Made by a program: the position numbers and the translations under genes
The notes under the pieces: model-generated
The model's input: the letters and a program-made list of their open reading frames with translations, nothing else
Told to the model about the DNA's origin: nothing
Databases searched by the model: none
Part shown: positions 63,413 through 64,000 of the stretch, in pieces
Numbering within the stretch: the first letter of the stretch is position 1
How the letters are laid out: every line of letters begins with the position of its first letter
Assembly (NCBI GenBank): GCA_023055425.1
Contig: JALGPY010000004.1
Location: forward strand, 21,103,718-21,167,717
Length of the DNA stretch: 64,000 nt
Source: Linanthus parryae
Taxonomy: Eukaryota > Streptophyta > Magnoliopsida > Ericales > Polemoniaceae
Reading direction: 5' to 3'

Positions 63413-64000
63413 AATGGCAAACAACTGATCGATTTCATCACACTCCCTACGCTCTGTCCTTGAGAAGGACAAGCTTTCTGGAACCAACTTTCTAGACTGG
63501 TACAGGAACTTGGGAATAGTTCTCAAGCAAGAAAATAATACATACACTCTAGAGGAAGAAGTTCCTGAAGGTCCATAAAACAATTATGCCGCAGCCATGA
63601 AGGAACATCAAAAGATTGTTGACGATGCTAATGATGCGGCTTGCCTTATGCTTTGCACCATGACCTCTGAGCTCCAGAAGCAACATGAGAACATGGCTGC
63701 GTTTGATATGGTCATTCACTTAAAGCAGCTCTTCCAAGAGCAGGCAAGGGTTGAGCAGTATGAAGTTTCCAAGGCATTTTTCAATGTCATTTGTCAGAGG
63801 GAAACCCAGTGGGGCCTCACGTGCTCTGTATGATCGGGTACCTAGAGAGCCTCACACGCCTAGGGTTTCCCGTGGGCCAAGAGTTGGCGACTAATCTCAT
63901 CTTGCAATGGTTGCCTGACAGTTATGGACAGTTCATCAGGAACTATAACATGAATGAGATCATCAAACCTCTGCGAGATCTAATCAATATGTTGAGGACA
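63413..64000 (+). pseudogene. Element D gag, partial
   Basis: Begins ATGGCAAACAACTGATCG: Met-Ala-Asn-Asn-stop. The following codons are HSLRSVLEKDKLSGTNFLDW, YRNLGIVLKQEN (63,445-63,535), then a further stop at about 63,577 (EGP-stop). 63,597-63,833 is open: DANDAACLMLCTMTSELQKQ, HENMAAFDMVIHLKQLFQEQ, ARVEQYEVSKAFF. A frameshift in the run of T near 63,779 leads out of frame. The original frame returns with MIGYLESLTRLGFP and NYNMNEIIKPLRDLINMLRT up to the window end. Confidence 0.88.

Larger units (their letters stand above)
60328..64000 (+). mobile_element. Angela-like copia element D, runs off the window
   Basis: Plus-strand element: 5' LTR (60,328-61,733), PBS, leader and gag, cut by the window end. 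It is inserted in the gag of element C. Gag has a stop at codon 5, further stops and a frameshift, so D is inactive. Confidence 0.88.

Noticed and set aside
1..64000. CRISPR arrays, riboswitches, bacterial operons, tRNA or rRNA genes
   Set aside because: Looked for and not seen. The repeats here are LTRs and simple repeats of plant transposons. The TGGTATCAGAG words are tRNA-complementary primer sites, not tRNA genes.

Overview
This is nuclear DNA of a flowering plant, probably a eudicot, from an AT-rich, retrotransposon-dense (heterochromatic or intergenic) region. The evidence is the repeat content itself. There are Ty1/copia elements with initiator-Met primer-binding sites, SIRE/Maximus-like copia elements carrying an envelope-like ORF, a Ty3/gypsy element, a CACTA (En/Spm) transposon and a plant-mobile-domain gene remnant. 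I see no intact host gene, no tRNA or rRNA, and nothing bacterial. Every coding region carries at least one stop, frameshift or truncation.

Left part, 1-16,490. An Angela/BARE-like copia LTR (37-1420) is followed by an 0.8 kb pol fragment and a second LTR (2266-3677), all read from the minus strand. Next come a plant-mobile-domain pseudogene (3678-4480, minus) and a low-information stretch with one exon-like block (5664-5812). A CACTA element starts at 6000 with its terminal repeat and carries a broken TNP2 transposase (7091-8618). It is cut off by 3 kb of weakly identifiable sequence that looks like a decayed gypsy element. A further degenerate minus-strand copia element runs from its LTR (11,607-13,131) to 16,490.

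Middle part, 16,491-39,469: a three-level nest. (i) A minus-strand Ty3/gypsy element (LTR 16,491-17,055; internal 17,056-21,885; right LTR starting at 21,886). (ii) Its right LTR is split by a plus-strand copia element P (22,217-39,115) flanked by CTTGG target-site duplications. (iii) The 5' LTR of P is itself split by a minus-strand copia element M of the same family (22,518-31,027) flanked by ACAAG duplications. M has 1,434-bp LTRs, PBS, leader, gag, protease, integrase, RT, RNase H and PPT, and is the best preserved and youngest copy. The gypsy right LTR resumes at 39,121 and is followed by the 3' end of a second gypsy pol, so the gypsy copy is a partial tandem (LTR-internal-LTR-internal).

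Right part, 39,470-56,300: two SIRE/Maximus-like copia elements head to tail on the plus strand, sharing one LTR (about 46,005-48,497). Each has gag-pol remnants and an envelope-like (plant transposon protein) ORF before its 3' LTR. The first is missing part of integrase, which is replaced by 1.2 kb of foreign, possibly gene-derived DNA. A third SIRE LTR end follows.

Right edge, 56,300-64,000. A repeat shared with 8,890-9,135 is followed by an Angela-like LTR (element C) interrupted by a clean solo LTR with an ATTAG duplication. The leader and first gag codons of C are then broken by element D (5' LTR 60,328-61,733), whose leader and gag run off the window. The interest lies in the nesting order, the recurrent lesions shared by separate copies, unexplained palindromic motifs, a conserved GC-rich leader block, and the foreign insert at 40,105-41,284.
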